Translations under genes and position numbers: made by a program | Shown: positions 50,193-58,530 of the stretch, in pieces | How the letters are laid out: each line of letters starts with the position of its first letter | How positions within the stretch are numbered: position 1 is the first letter of the stretch | Source: Rhizobium sp. WYJ-E13 | GTDB taxonomy: Bacteria; Pseudomonadota; Alphaproteobacteria; Rhizobiales; Rhizobiaceae | Length of the DNA: 64,000 nucleotides | Assembly (NCBI RefSeq): GCF_018987265.1 | Contig: NZ_CP076854.1 | Location: forward strand, 1,798,001-1,862,000 | Reading direction: 5' to 3' | The notes under the pieces: model-generated | Told to the model about the DNA's origin: nothing | The model's database searches: none | Seen by the model: the letters and a program-made list of their open reading frames with translations, nothing else

Positions 50193-52549
50193 GCGCAGCC
50201 GGTCGACAGATCACACGTTTTGGCTTGAACTCGTTTCGTGCAAAGTTCGTCCTCGTCGTCGGCAGTGCCGTGCTGTTCGACCTGCTGGTAACCGGAGGCC
50301 TGGCGCTTTGGAACGTGCAAAGGCTCTCTCGTGATGCCGCCGCGGAAGTCGGCCAAGGTTTGGAGGAAGCCAATCAGGGCTACATCCGCTCCTACGCGGA
50401 AACAACGGCCGAACACGTCAACCTGCTCCTGAGCCAAGTCCATTCCGACGTCAGCACATTGGCCGGCGTTCTTCAAGCCCAGATCGATCGCCCCTCGAGA
50501 GAAGCCCAGATCGGCCAGGCGATGGCTCTTGGTTCTCCAGGAACCACCCAGGTCGTTTACGATGCGAAAGGAGGATGGGCTCAGAACCTGCCCGGTTCGC
50601 CTTCGGTCGTCAGCGTCTGGGGATATCTCCTGGGATCTGATCACCTTCCATTGCCGGCGGTCCAGAGGGACATCGAAAACAGTGCAGTCCTCGACCTGGT
50701 TGCGCCAAGTCTCTTGTCGGACGGTCTGTCGAAGCTTCAGATGTATTATATCGGCCCGAGAGAGCGTCCAATCTTCAGGACAGCGCCCTACACGGCCCAG
50801 GCCCAGACCTTCGACAAGCTCTATCCTGGCCATAACAGCGCGGAATTCTGGACCTTCTTTTTTCCCGGGCTTTACGAGTCCTGGGAGGAGTGGGGCAAGG
50901 ATAGAGGACAGCGGCCAGTCAATAGTGACATCACTCAGACTGCACCTTACACGGATGCAATCACGGGAAAGCTCATCGTCAGCTTCTTTCAGCCACTCTG
51001 GTCCCCTGATCGGACGAAAGTCGCAGGCGCCGCCGGAACGGATATCACGCTCGACCAGCTGGCTGGAATCGTGGAGAGCGTCAAAGTTGCCGACAGCGGC
51101 TTCGGATTTCTGGCCATGTCGGACGGCAACGTGGTTGCCATCAATCCGACCGGCGAGAAAATTATCGGCCTGCGGGCATCGAACAATCAAGGCGGTGAAG
51201 GTGTCACGGGTCTCAACCGTTCACTGAAAGGGAGTGCGCAGCCGGAAGTCGCGCAATTACCGCTGGGGGAGGACGGGCTATTGCGGCATATTCGCCTTGA
51301 TGAAAATGGCGAAAAGGTTCCCTATCTCGTCGTCTTGAAGCAGTTGCGACCGACGAACCTTTGGGTTTCCGGCCCTGTCAGACGCGAAGCCATGCTGCTC
51401 GGCATCGTCGTGCCAGAGCGCGAGATCTATGCTTCGCTGTTTGCGGCTCAGGCTGGAATTTCACAGGCAACGAACCGGATTCTGATCTACCAGGTCCTGG
51501 CACTCCTCGTATCGCTGTGCTTCGTCATCGCAGCCGTTTTCGCCATATCGAAGCGCATCACCAAAGGCATCAGCTCGCTCGCCGAAGCCGCCAAACGCAT
51601 TCAGGCCAAGGATTATTCCGTTCGGGTGGACATACCGACACGTGATGAGGTCGGAGAAGCTGGAATGGCCTTCAACCGCATGGCTGAACAGATCAGTTTT
51701 CATACCGAAAATCTCGAGCAGCTCGTCGAGGACAGAACGAAGGAGATCGAAGAAGCGAACCAGCAGATCTCCAGCTTGAATAAACAATTGCGCAGCGAAA
51801 ACCTGCGCCTGGGGGCGGAGCTTGCGGTTGCGCGTCGCATCCAGATGATGGTTCTCCCCAAGACCGGAGAATTGGAAGAAATTTCGGATCTGGAGATCGC
51901 GGCCTACATGCGGCCGGCCGACGAGGTCGGGGGCGACTACTACGATGTCCTGAGGGACGGAACGCGGTTGAAGATCGGCATCGGCGACGTTACCGGACAC
52001 GGCCTCGAAAGCGGCGTTTTGATGCTGATGGTCCAATCGATTGCGCGGGCATTGCAGGAGGCCGGCGACATGGACCCCTCGCAATTTCTGAACAGGGTGA
52101 ATCGGGCCATTTATAAAAATCTCGTCAGGACCAGCACCAACAAGCACCTTTCCCTCGCCTTCCTGGACTACGACGAAGGACGCCTGACGCTTTCGGGCCA
52201 GCACGAGGAACTGATCGTCGTTCGAAAGCTCGGAAAGGTGGAGCGGATCGATACGCTTGATCTGGGTCTGCCGATCGGACTGGAACCGGATATTTCGCCG
52301 TTCGTGGCGACACGCGAGGTTTCCTTTGACCGCGACGATATAATCATTCTGCACACGGATGGCGTGACCGAGGCCGAGGATCGCAACGGCGAACTCTTCG
52401 GCATCGAGCGGCTTTGCGAGAGCGCCGGCCGGCGATACGGCCTGAGCGCCGAGGACGTCAAGGCCGGAATCATCGAGGATTTGATGGCCCATATCGGCAC
52501 GCAGAAGATCCACGATGACATCACACTCGTGGTTATGAGACACAGGTGA
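50189..52549 (+). CDS. Cache-HAMP-SpoIIE (PP2C) phosphatase
   Basis: A 786-residue membrane receptor-phosphatase. It has a transmembrane helix at about residues 20-45, a large periplasmic Cache-type sensor (to about 425), a second helix (about 430-450), a HAMP linker and a coiled coil (about 500-545). The C-terminal PP2C-type SpoIIE domain has D-E-V-G-G-D-Y-Y-D-V, G-D-V-T-G-H-G, H-T-D-G-V-T-E-A and D-D-I-T-L-V, all canonical. It should sense an external signal and dephosphorylate a STAS protein; the STAS gene two places downstream is the natural substrate. ATGA overlap with the methyltransferase gene. Confidence 0.9.
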   Translation: MSAAGRQITRFGLNSFRAKFVLVVGSAVLFDLLVTGGLALWNVQRLSRDAAAEVGQGLEEANQGYIRSYAETTAEHVNLLLSQVHSDVSTLAGVLQAQIDRPSREAQIGQAMALGSPGTTQVVYDAKGGWAQNLPGSPSVVSVWGYLLGSDHLPLPAVQRDIENSAVLDLVAPSLLSDGLSKLQMYYIGPRERPIFRTAPYTAQAQTFDKLYPGHNSAEFWTFFFPGLYESWEEWGKDRGQRPVNSDITQTAPYTDAITGKLIVSFFQPLWSPDRTKVAGAAGTDITLDQLAGIVESVKVADSGFGFLAMSDGNVVAINPTGEKIIGLRASNNQGGEGVTGLNRSLKGSAQPEVAQLPLGEDGLLRHIRLDENGEKVPYLVVLKQLRPTNLWVSGPVRREAMLLGIVVPEREIYASLFAAQAGISQATNRILIYQVLALLVSLCFVIAAVFAISKRITKGISSLAEAAKRIQAKDYSVRVDIPTRDEVGEAGMAFNRMAEQISFHTENLEQLVEDRTKEIEEANQQISSLNKQLRSENLRLGAELAVARRIQMMVLPKTGELEEISDLEIAAYMRPADEVGGDYYDVLRDGTRLKIGIGDVTGHGLESGVLMLMVQSIARALQEAGDMDPSQFLNRVNRAIYKNLVRTSTNKHLSLAFLDYDEGRLTLSGQHEELIVVRKLGKVERIDTLDLGLPIGLEPDISPFVATREVSFDRDDIIILHTDGVTEAEDRNGELFGIERLCESAGRRYGLSAEDVKAGIIEDLMAHIGTQKIHDDITLVVMRHR

Positions 52550-52553
52550 ACGA

Positions 52554-53114
52554 ATGACGACCTTGTATGGACTGGAAGATCTGGCAACTGGAACAGGCGA
52601 AAATGTCACGAGGCTGCGCCTTTTTGAGGGGCCTCTCGATATCGGCTGGAAACATTGCGCAATCACGTCGGATTTCGTCGCCGAGGTCGTGGCCTTGCGC
52701 TACCGCACATCGCATAGCCTCTACAGGGAGGTCCGGCACAGTGTCAGTTATCTGACGAACGAGCTTGTCGAGAACGCAGTAAAATTCCGTGCAGCCGGCG
52801 AAATTGTCGTAGAGGCTTCGGTTGAGAATAATGTCTTCCGGGCCAAGGTCTCCAATCTTGTCGACGAGGAAACGTCCGAGCAGTTCCAGCATTTGCTTTC
52901 GGAAATCACGATAGGCGATCCGGGCGAGCTTCTCATCAAACGAATTGAGGCGAATGCAATTGGCGCAAATTTGACGGGCTCAGGTCTCGGACTTCTGACC
53001 CTCATGAGTGATTATGGCGCTCACTTTGCGTGGGTTTTTGGAGCAGGGAAGCCAGACGGCAGAATTCCGCTGGAGACCTACGCATCCATCACAGTTCCAG
53101 ATGCAGCGAATTGA
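52554..53114 (+). CDS. Anti-sigma-kinase-like ATPase (slr1658 type)
   Basis: A 186-residue protein of the HATPase type related to cyanobacterial slr1658. The N-box [15 protein letters not shown] (about residues 65-79) and the G2 lid [10 protein letters not shown] (about 142-151) are both present. It would phosphorylate the STAS partner encoded directly downstream, opposing the SpoIIE phosphatase upstream. It starts four bases after the phosphatase stop. Confidence 0.75.
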   Translation: MTTLYGLEDLATGTGENVTRLRLFEGPLDIGWKHCAITSDFVAEVVALRYRTSHSLYREVRHSVSYLTNELVENAVKFRAAGEIVVEASVENNVFRAKVSNLVDEETSEQFQHLLSEITIGDPGELLIKRIEANAIGANLTGSGLGLLTLMSDYGAHFAWVFGAGKPDGRIPLETYASITVPDAAN

Positions 53115-53128
53115 CGGGAGAGGTCGAT

Positions 53129-53467
53129 ATGGAAATCAAGGAAGAAGAATATCGCGTCTGGTCGGAAGGTACGGAAATCTATTTCGATGGGATTATGCGC
53201 CTGCCCAGCACGGAGGCTTATGCACCCATTTTTTCCCTTGTCATGAATATTCTGGACGCCAAGCCGGATCGCGTCACGATCGACCTCACAGGGCTACAAT
53301 TTCTCAATTCTTCCGGGATCAACCTGCTCGCGAAGCTCACGATTGAAGTCCGCAACAAGCCGAATGTTCAATTCACGGTGCGCGGAAGCTCGGAATATCC
53401 CTGGCAGTCGAAGTCCCTTCCGAACTTGAAGAAGTTGTACCCGGGGGTGGATCTCAGGCTTAGCTGA
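53129..53467 (+). CDS. STAS-domain regulator (slr1659 type)
   Basis: A 112-residue STAS-like protein related to slr1659. The phosphorylation loop [16 protein letters not shown] (about residues 51-66) carries the expected Ser. I chose the ATG at 53129 with GGGAGAGG before it; the longer frame reads out of the previous gene. It is the last gene of the operon and the probable switch protein between the ATPase and the SpoIIE phosphatase. A long hairpin follows. Confidence 0.8.
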   Translation: MEIKEEEYRVWSEGTEIYFDGIMRLPSTEAYAPIFSLVMNILDAKPDRVTIDLTGLQFLNSSGINLLAKLTIEVRNKPNVQFTVRGSSEYPWQSKSLPNLKKLYPGVDLRLS

Positions 53468-53507
53468 GGCAAGGCCTCTGCCATGGCATCAAATCACCCT
53501 GCAAGCA

Positions 53508-53547
53508 TTAGAGCGCCGTGCGTCCATTCGGACGCACGGCGCTCTAA
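53508..53547. terminator. Long perfect hairpin, terminator or rhizobial palindromic repeat
   Basis: Two perfect 18-base arms (from TTAGAGCGCCGTGCGTCC) surround an ATTC loop between the convergent STAS and AraC genes. There is no clear T run, but the stem is strong enough to end transcription from both sides. GGACGCACGGCGCTCT hairpins of this type are, as I recall, scattered in rhizobial genomes. Confidence 0.65.
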
Positions 53548-53564
53548 CTCTTTGAATCCACGCA

Positions 53565-54740
53565 TCAGGCTTGCGAAAATCGATTCCGGTTTTCGGGCCG
53601 ATGCTGTAGCCAATCGCCGATCGTTGTCCCATGACGCCGCGTGGAACGCGTAGCCGGGACAACCGGGCGCTCAGTTGCTATGGTTTTTCGGATTTCACGT
53701 GGGCTGAGCCCGAATTCGTGGCTAAAGGCGCGCGTAAAATTGGCTGCGGCGTCGAAACCGGCGGCCTCCGCAATCTCCGAGATCTGCCTGTTGTCGGCCG
53801 GATTACTGAGATCCGCATATGCCTGCAGCAATCGGCGTTTGCGAATGTAGTTAAAGACGCCCCCGCTCGCTTCGAACAATTGATAGAGCCGTGTACGCGA
53901 GATGCCCAGCGCACGGCACAGGACGTCGGGCGTCAAATTGTCTGAATGGAGGTTGAGGTGAATGTAGCGGTGCGCCCGCTCCATCATTCCCATGCCGGTC
54001 TGGATCTGGCCCATATCCGGCCTTGTGGATGACGCAGCGCATGCGACAAGCATATCGGAGATCGTTTGTACGATCCGCGGCACTTCCCCCGCCGTCAGAT
54101 TGCTCAGGTTCGTTTCCAGACCGGTAATATAGGTCCTGAGCAGTTCAGCCAGGCTACCGGACAGGAGCGTGTTGTTGGCACCGTGGAGAAGGCCCGCATT
54201 CGCAGCCAATAATTCATAGGGCAAGAAGATAAGTACAGCGACTGAATCAATGATCCGCCCGCGACAGGGATAACCCAGAGAGCTGAAAAACACCTCGCCG
54301 GGACCGGCCTCTGTTACGTGACGGCTGACCTCGGCCCAGACCCGGCCGCTGTGAAGCAGGCCGATGTTCCAGTGGTCAATCGGGCTCGATCGCAGCATGG
54401 CTTGATCGCGAACAAAGCTGTATGCCTGCGCGCGCTGCTGGATGATGAGTATGTCGCCGAGATGCCAGCCGATCTGTTCGGCAAGAAAGCCGTCGTCCGG
54501 GGATTTTTCGTCCGGTAAATGGACATCCACGATCGGCGCCATATGCGTGCGCCAGGCTTGAAATTGTTCCTTCGGCGGCAGGTCCTGCGTCGAGAAACGC
54601 AAGGGCGCCAGCGCAGGCGGAATACCCAAGCGGTGCTCTTTCTGTGCCGCCGGTTCACGCGGCCAGCGCCGCCGCTCGAGGTCGGCCGGCCATTCCTGCC
54701 TCACGGGGAGGTCATCTCCAGATCCAGATTCCGTATCCAT
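53565..54740 (-). CDS. AraC family transcriptional regulator
   Basis: A 391-residue regulator. An N-terminal AraC-binding-like ligand domain fills about residues 50-240. It is followed by a C-terminal AraC helix-turn-helix pair, L-C-R-A-L-G-I-S-R-T-R-L-Y-Q-L-F-E and I-A-E-A-A-G-F-D-A-A-A-N-F-T-R-A-F, then G-L-S-P-R-E-I-R. I chose the ATG at 54740, which has GGAGGG five bases upstream; an ATG at 54794 gives 18 more residues without such a site. It is divergent from bgsB across about 335 bases and may control the glucan genes. Confidence 0.85.
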   Translation of the reverse strand: MDTESGSGDDLPVRQEWPADLERRRWPREPAAQKEHRLGIPPALAPLRFSTQDLPPKEQFQAWRTHMAPIVDVHLPDEKSPDDGFLAEQIGWHLGDILIIQQRAQAYSFVRDQAMLRSSPIDHWNIGLLHSGRVWAEVSRHVTEAGPGEVFFSSLGYPCRGRIIDSVAVLIFLPYELLAANAGLLHGANNTLLSGSLAELLRTYITGLETNLSNLTAGEVPRIVQTISDMLVACAASSTRPDMGQIQTGMGMMERAHRYIHLNLHSDNLTPDVLCRALGISRTRLYQLFEASGGVFNYIRKRRLLQAYADLSNPADNRQISEIAEAAGFDAAANFTRAFSHEFGLSPREIRKTIATERPVVPATRSTRRHGTTIGDWLQHRPENRNRFSQA

Positions 54741-55076
54741 CCAATCCCTCCAGCGCATAAGCCGATCCGGGCTGTTGAAATTGAGAGTGAACAATCGTTC
54801 TTGCGGCTAAAATCTCCGCACAGCCCCTTAAAGGGAAGCGGCTGAGCCTCACGTGTATAAGCTACTTATCATATTCTTTTCCGAGCAGAAATGTGCGGAA
54901 CGATAATTTTCGGGATGCGAGGATAACGACAACTGCGTCCTGTTCTTTTAGGCAATGATTAACTCCGAAGCTCATTGCATCGCTCCACAAAACCGCACGG
55001 TTGCGACCAGCACTTGTCTTTTGATTTTCAATGCGTTAAATATGCAATAACTGGTTGCATCCATTGTGCCAACTCG
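54741..55076. other. Promoter region between araC-type gene and bgsB
   Basis: This gap carries no gene I can support. It is clearly more AT-rich than its neighbours around 54850-55040 and must hold the promoters of both divergent units. I see no FixK box or sigma-54 site in it. Confidence 0.5.
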
Positions 55077-56351
55077 ATGGGTACAATGGATGCTGAAGCG
55101 ATACCTTCGGATGCCAATATGATCTGGAACCATCGCATCACACGCATTCTTGTCGGTCTACTTATACTGGCACTCGTGATCATCGTCTCGTTGCCTGCGA
55201 TCACCGGGTTTACGAGCCTTGACGGTACGGTCAACGCGCGTTTCGCTGTCGTTAATGCCCCAATCGATGGCACGATTGCAGAAGAGCCTCTCAAGGTCGG
55301 TAGCCCGGCAAAAGGGGGCCAGGCCCTCGCAGAGATCAGAAATCCGCGCGTCAATCGCGCGATTCTCGCCTCACTCGAAGCGGATCGCAACACAGCGCTC
55401 GACCGCGTCGCAGCGCTGAAAAAGGAGCGGGACGAGCTCTCCCAACTTCGCGAAGAGCTATCTGCTCGATTGGAGGTCTATAGGCAAACCACCATTGCCA
55501 ATCTTGAACGCGAAGTCGAAATCCTGCGGAAGAAAGTCGAGGTGTCGCAAGCCCAGGATCTGGTCGCGCAGGTCGACCTGAACCGCCGGATGGAGCTTGA
55601 GTCAAAAGGCATTCTTACGCAGAAGCTGGTTGAGGCTGCCCGCGCTGCCGGAGTTGCGACTGGCGGCGAGGTCGAAATCAGCAATTTAACGGTCGATCAA
55701 TTGCAACAGAGGCTCAATGCCGTCCGCCAAGGTATCTTTGTCTTCGGCGACGGACAGAATGATGTGCCTTATTCGCGACAGCGCGAGGACGAAGTTACCG
55801 TTCGCATCAGCGACTTGAACTCACGCATCGCGGAAAATGAGACACGCGCCGCGGAAGCTCAAAAGCAGTTGATCGAAGAGGAAAACCGCGTCGGAAGCCT
55901 TGAATCTGCAATAGCAACAGCGCCGTTTGACGGCGTTGTTTGGAGCAGGAGTATCGTCAACGGTTCGAATGTCGTGCTTAATAACGAGCTGATGCGCCTC
56001 CTCGACTGTCGGGAGATGTTTGTCGATATCCTTGTTCCCGAGGTCAATTATGACGAGATCTATCCGGGACTTGCCGCGCAAGTGCGCTTGTTCGGCCGCA
56101 GCGATGTCTTCAAGGGTGCGGTCATTTCCGTAAGAGGCAGCTCGGCGGCTGTAGAGACCGATTCCTTTGCAGCCAGTCTGCCACCATCGACACAGCGTAA
56201 CGCTCGCATTCGGGTCCACCTCGATCCATCCTTCATGAACGAGGATTTTGCGAACTTCTGCCAAGTGGGGCGCACCGTGCAGGTGCGGTTTCCCAAACAC
56301 GGCATCTCGGTGTCCAATTGGGTTAAAAACCTGTGGTTCAGTATCTTGTAG
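55077..56351 (+). CDS. bgsB: Membrane fusion protein of the glucan synthase (BgsB-like)
   Basis: A 424-residue HlyD-type periplasmic adaptor. One transmembrane helix lies at about residues 20-42 (I-L-V-G-L-L-I-L-A-L). A lipoyl-like half (V-V-N-A-P-I-D-G-T-I) and long coiled-coil helices (about 100-300) come next. The second lipoyl half (A-T-A-P-F-D-G-V-V-W) and a beta-barrel follow. S. meliloti pairs such a protein, BgsB, with the synthase BgsA, and the same order and overlap are seen here (19 bases of overlap). The start is uncertain: the ATG at 55077 has a weak ribosome site, and one at 55086 is close. Confidence 0.8.
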   Translation: MGTMDAEAIPSDANMIWNHRITRILVGLLILALVIIVSLPAITGFTSLDGTVNARFAVVNAPIDGTIAEEPLKVGSPAKGGQALAEIRNPRVNRAILASLEADRNTALDRVAALKKERDELSQLREELSARLEVYRQTTIANLEREVEILRKKVEVSQAQDLVAQVDLNRRMELESKGILTQKLVEAARAAGVATGGEVEISNLTVDQLQQRLNAVRQGIFVFGDGQNDVPYSRQREDEVTVRISDLNSRIAENETRAAEAQKQLIEEENRVGSLESAIATAPFDGVVWSRSIVNGSNVVLNNELMRLLDCREMFVDILVPEVNYDEIYPGLAAQVRLFGRSDVFKGAVISVRGSSAAVETDSFAASLPPSTQRNARIRVHLDPSFMNEDFANFCQVGRTVQVRFPKHGISVSNWVKNLWFSIL

Positions 56352-58327
56352 CGCTGATCCCAACCCTTCTCGTTTTGGCCTTCTTTTGCCTCGGGCCGTT
56401 CAATTGGTCGCGCCATCGCACCTGGACACGGGCGGTGACCTGCTTGTTTGTGGCAGCAGTTGTATTGCGATACATGTTCTGGCGCTTGACCGAGACTGTC
56501 CTTCCCTATCCCAACGACGGCCTGAATTTCTATTGGGTCTGGATCCTTTTTGTGGTCGAGATTCTCGCCTGCGTCGAGGTGGTCCTATTTTTGATATTGA
56601 TGAGCCGCTACGTCGATCGAAGCGGAGAAGCCGACAGGTTGGCTCGCGTTTTCTTTGAGCGAGACGAGCGTGAACTGCCGGCTGTAGATGTTTTCATTCC
56701 TACCTATAACGAGCCGCTCGACGTGCTTGAGCGAACCATCATCGGCGCGCGTGCGCTGGATTATCCCGCCGACAAATTGAACGTATATGTGCTTGACGAC
56801 CAGCGCCGGGACTGGCTCAAGGCCTATTGCGAGGAGAAGAACGTCATCCATATCACGCGCGGCGACAACAAGCACGCCAAAGCAGGCAATATGAATAATG
56901 GGCTGAAGGTGAGCTCGGGCGAGTTTATTGCAGTCTTCGACGCGGATTTTGTTCCCTATCGACATTTCCTTCGCCGGACGCTGCCCTTCTTTTGCGATGA
57001 TAGCATCGGCATCGTCCAGACACCTCAACATTTCTTCAATGTCGATCCGGTGCAATCGAACCTGGGCCTGGAGAATATCTGGCCAGACGAGCAGCGCCTG
57101 TTCTTCGATGAGATCGCGCCGAGCCGAGACGCCTGGGACGTCAGTTTCTGTTGCGGGTCATGCTCCATTGCGCGCCGCAAGGCCATCGACACCATAGACG
57201 GGTTTCCGACGGAGTCGATCACAGAAGACCTGCTGACAACCCTTTCAATGCTCAATAAAGGCTACAAGACGCGCTATCTGAATGAGCGGTTGTCGATGGG
57301 ATTGGCCGCCGAAAACCTGACAGGTTATTTTGTGCAGCGCGAACGGTGGTGTCAGGGGGGTATTCAAACTCTTTACCTGTACAATGGCCCGCTGCGCGGA
57401 CCCGGATTGACGCTCTTTCAACGGATCATGTTCCTGCCGATATCATGGCTGGTACAGTATCCGGTCCGCTTCATGATATTGCTCGTCCCGATCGTCTATC
57501 TCTGGTTCGGCATGCTCCCGCTCTATTTCACGGATATCGCTGATTACGTGTCGCATCAGGTGCCGCTGCTGGCGGCGTATTTTCTGCTTATGCTGTGGAT
57601 CACGCCGACGCGTTATCTGCCTGTGGTCTCCAGCGCAGTCGGGACCTTTGCGGCATTCCGCATGTTGCCTACCGTGGTCTCCAGCCTGGTGAGGCCATTT
57701 GGCAAGCCGTTCAGGGTGACGCCGAAGGGCAGCGGCAACGAGTCGAACCTGTTCGACCGTTACAGTTTCGCATGGATCGCAAGCCTGATCGCGGTCACCG
57801 TCCTGGGTCTGCTGGTCAACATCGTGCCGGAAACCTCGCATATACAGGGTCAGTTTTCGACGATCGCCGCCTGTTGGTCAGGTATCAATATCGTTGTCTT
57901 GCTCATCGCGTCCCTGATCTGTTTTGAGAAGCCTCGACGCCTGTTTGATGCGTTCAAACTCGATGAAACCGCCACGGTCGACGATATCCCCGGCCGAGTC
58001 GTAAGTTTGGCGCTGGACAAGGCGGTCGTTGCTGTCCCCATCATGGCGCGATTTCAATCCAAAACGGTCATGCTGAAACTCGCCGGCTTCACCCCGATCA
58101 AGGCAGAGCTCAGGCAGGTCACTCAACGACGAAGGAGCATAAGTCGCAGCGGCGATAAGCAAGCCTATTACATGCACCTGTATTTCGAACTCAGTGGCGC
58201 CGCTCGCGACAGCATGATTGTGAAACTCTACACTGGTCACTATTCGCAGGACATTCCCGACATCGACAAGGTCGCCGTTTCCCTTAATCTCTTGCTGCGC
58301 TCGTTCGGGCGAACGCGCACATTGTAG
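56333..58327 (+). CDS. bgsA: Mixed-linkage beta-glucan synthase (BgsA-like GT2)
   Basis: A 664-residue family 2 glycosyltransferase with several membrane helices at each end of the catalytic domain. The processive synthase motifs are present: D155-D156 (D-D-Q-R-R-D-W), D203-A-D205, T297-E-D299 and Q335-R-E-R-W339. The C-terminal 110 residues lack a PilZ domain, as in BgsA and the curdlan synthase CrdS. BgsA of S. meliloti makes a mixed (1,3)(1,4)-beta-glucan and is activated by c-di-GMP through its C-terminus. A curdlan or related glucan is an alternative product. The 200 bases after it, up to the molybdoenzyme gene, hold no gene I can support. Confidence 0.85.
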   Translation: MVQYLVALIPTLLVLAFFCLGPFNWSRHRTWTRAVTCLFVAAVVLRYMFWRLTETVLPYPNDGLNFYWVWILFVVEILACVEVVLFLILMSRYVDRSGEADRLARVFFERDERELPAVDVFIPTYNEPLDVLERTIIGARALDYPADKLNVYVLDDQRRDWLKAYCEEKNVIHITRGDNKHAKAGNMNNGLKVSSGEFIAVFDADFVPYRHFLRRTLPFFCDDSIGIVQTPQHFFNVDPVQSNLGLENIWPDEQRLFFDEIAPSRDAWDVSFCCGSCSIARRKAIDTIDGFPTESITEDLLTTLSMLNKGYKTRYLNERLSMGLAAENLTGYFVQRERWCQGGIQTLYLYNGPLRGPGLTLFQRIMFLPISWLVQYPVRFMILLVPIVYLWFGMLPLYFTDIADYVSHQVPLLAAYFLLMLWITPTRYLPVVSSAVGTFAAFRMLPTVVSSLVRPFGKPFRVTPKGSGNESNLFDRYSFAWIASLIAVTVLGLLVNIVPETSHIQGQFSTIAACWSGINIVVLLIASLICFEKPRRLFDAFKLDETATVDDIPGRVVSLALDKAVVAVPIMARFQSKTVMLKLAGFTPIKAELRQVTQRRRSISRSGDKQAYYMHLYFELSGAARDSMIVKLYTGHYSQDIPDIDKVAVSLNLLLRSFGRTRTL

Positions 58328-58530
58328 TCGACGTTCAAGCGCCCCGAAGCCGATACAGAGATCGGCCTGGCCGAGGATGACGAGGATCAGGCTGGTCACG
58401 GCCGCTCCCGACTGGTGCGACCTTGCAGTTCCGGCAGTATCGGCCATCCACCACGCCTCCACCCGGGACGATGGCGGCCCATATGAATGTGGCCGCGACC
58501 TGGGGGATCGTGTTCATGAGTGCTTGCATC

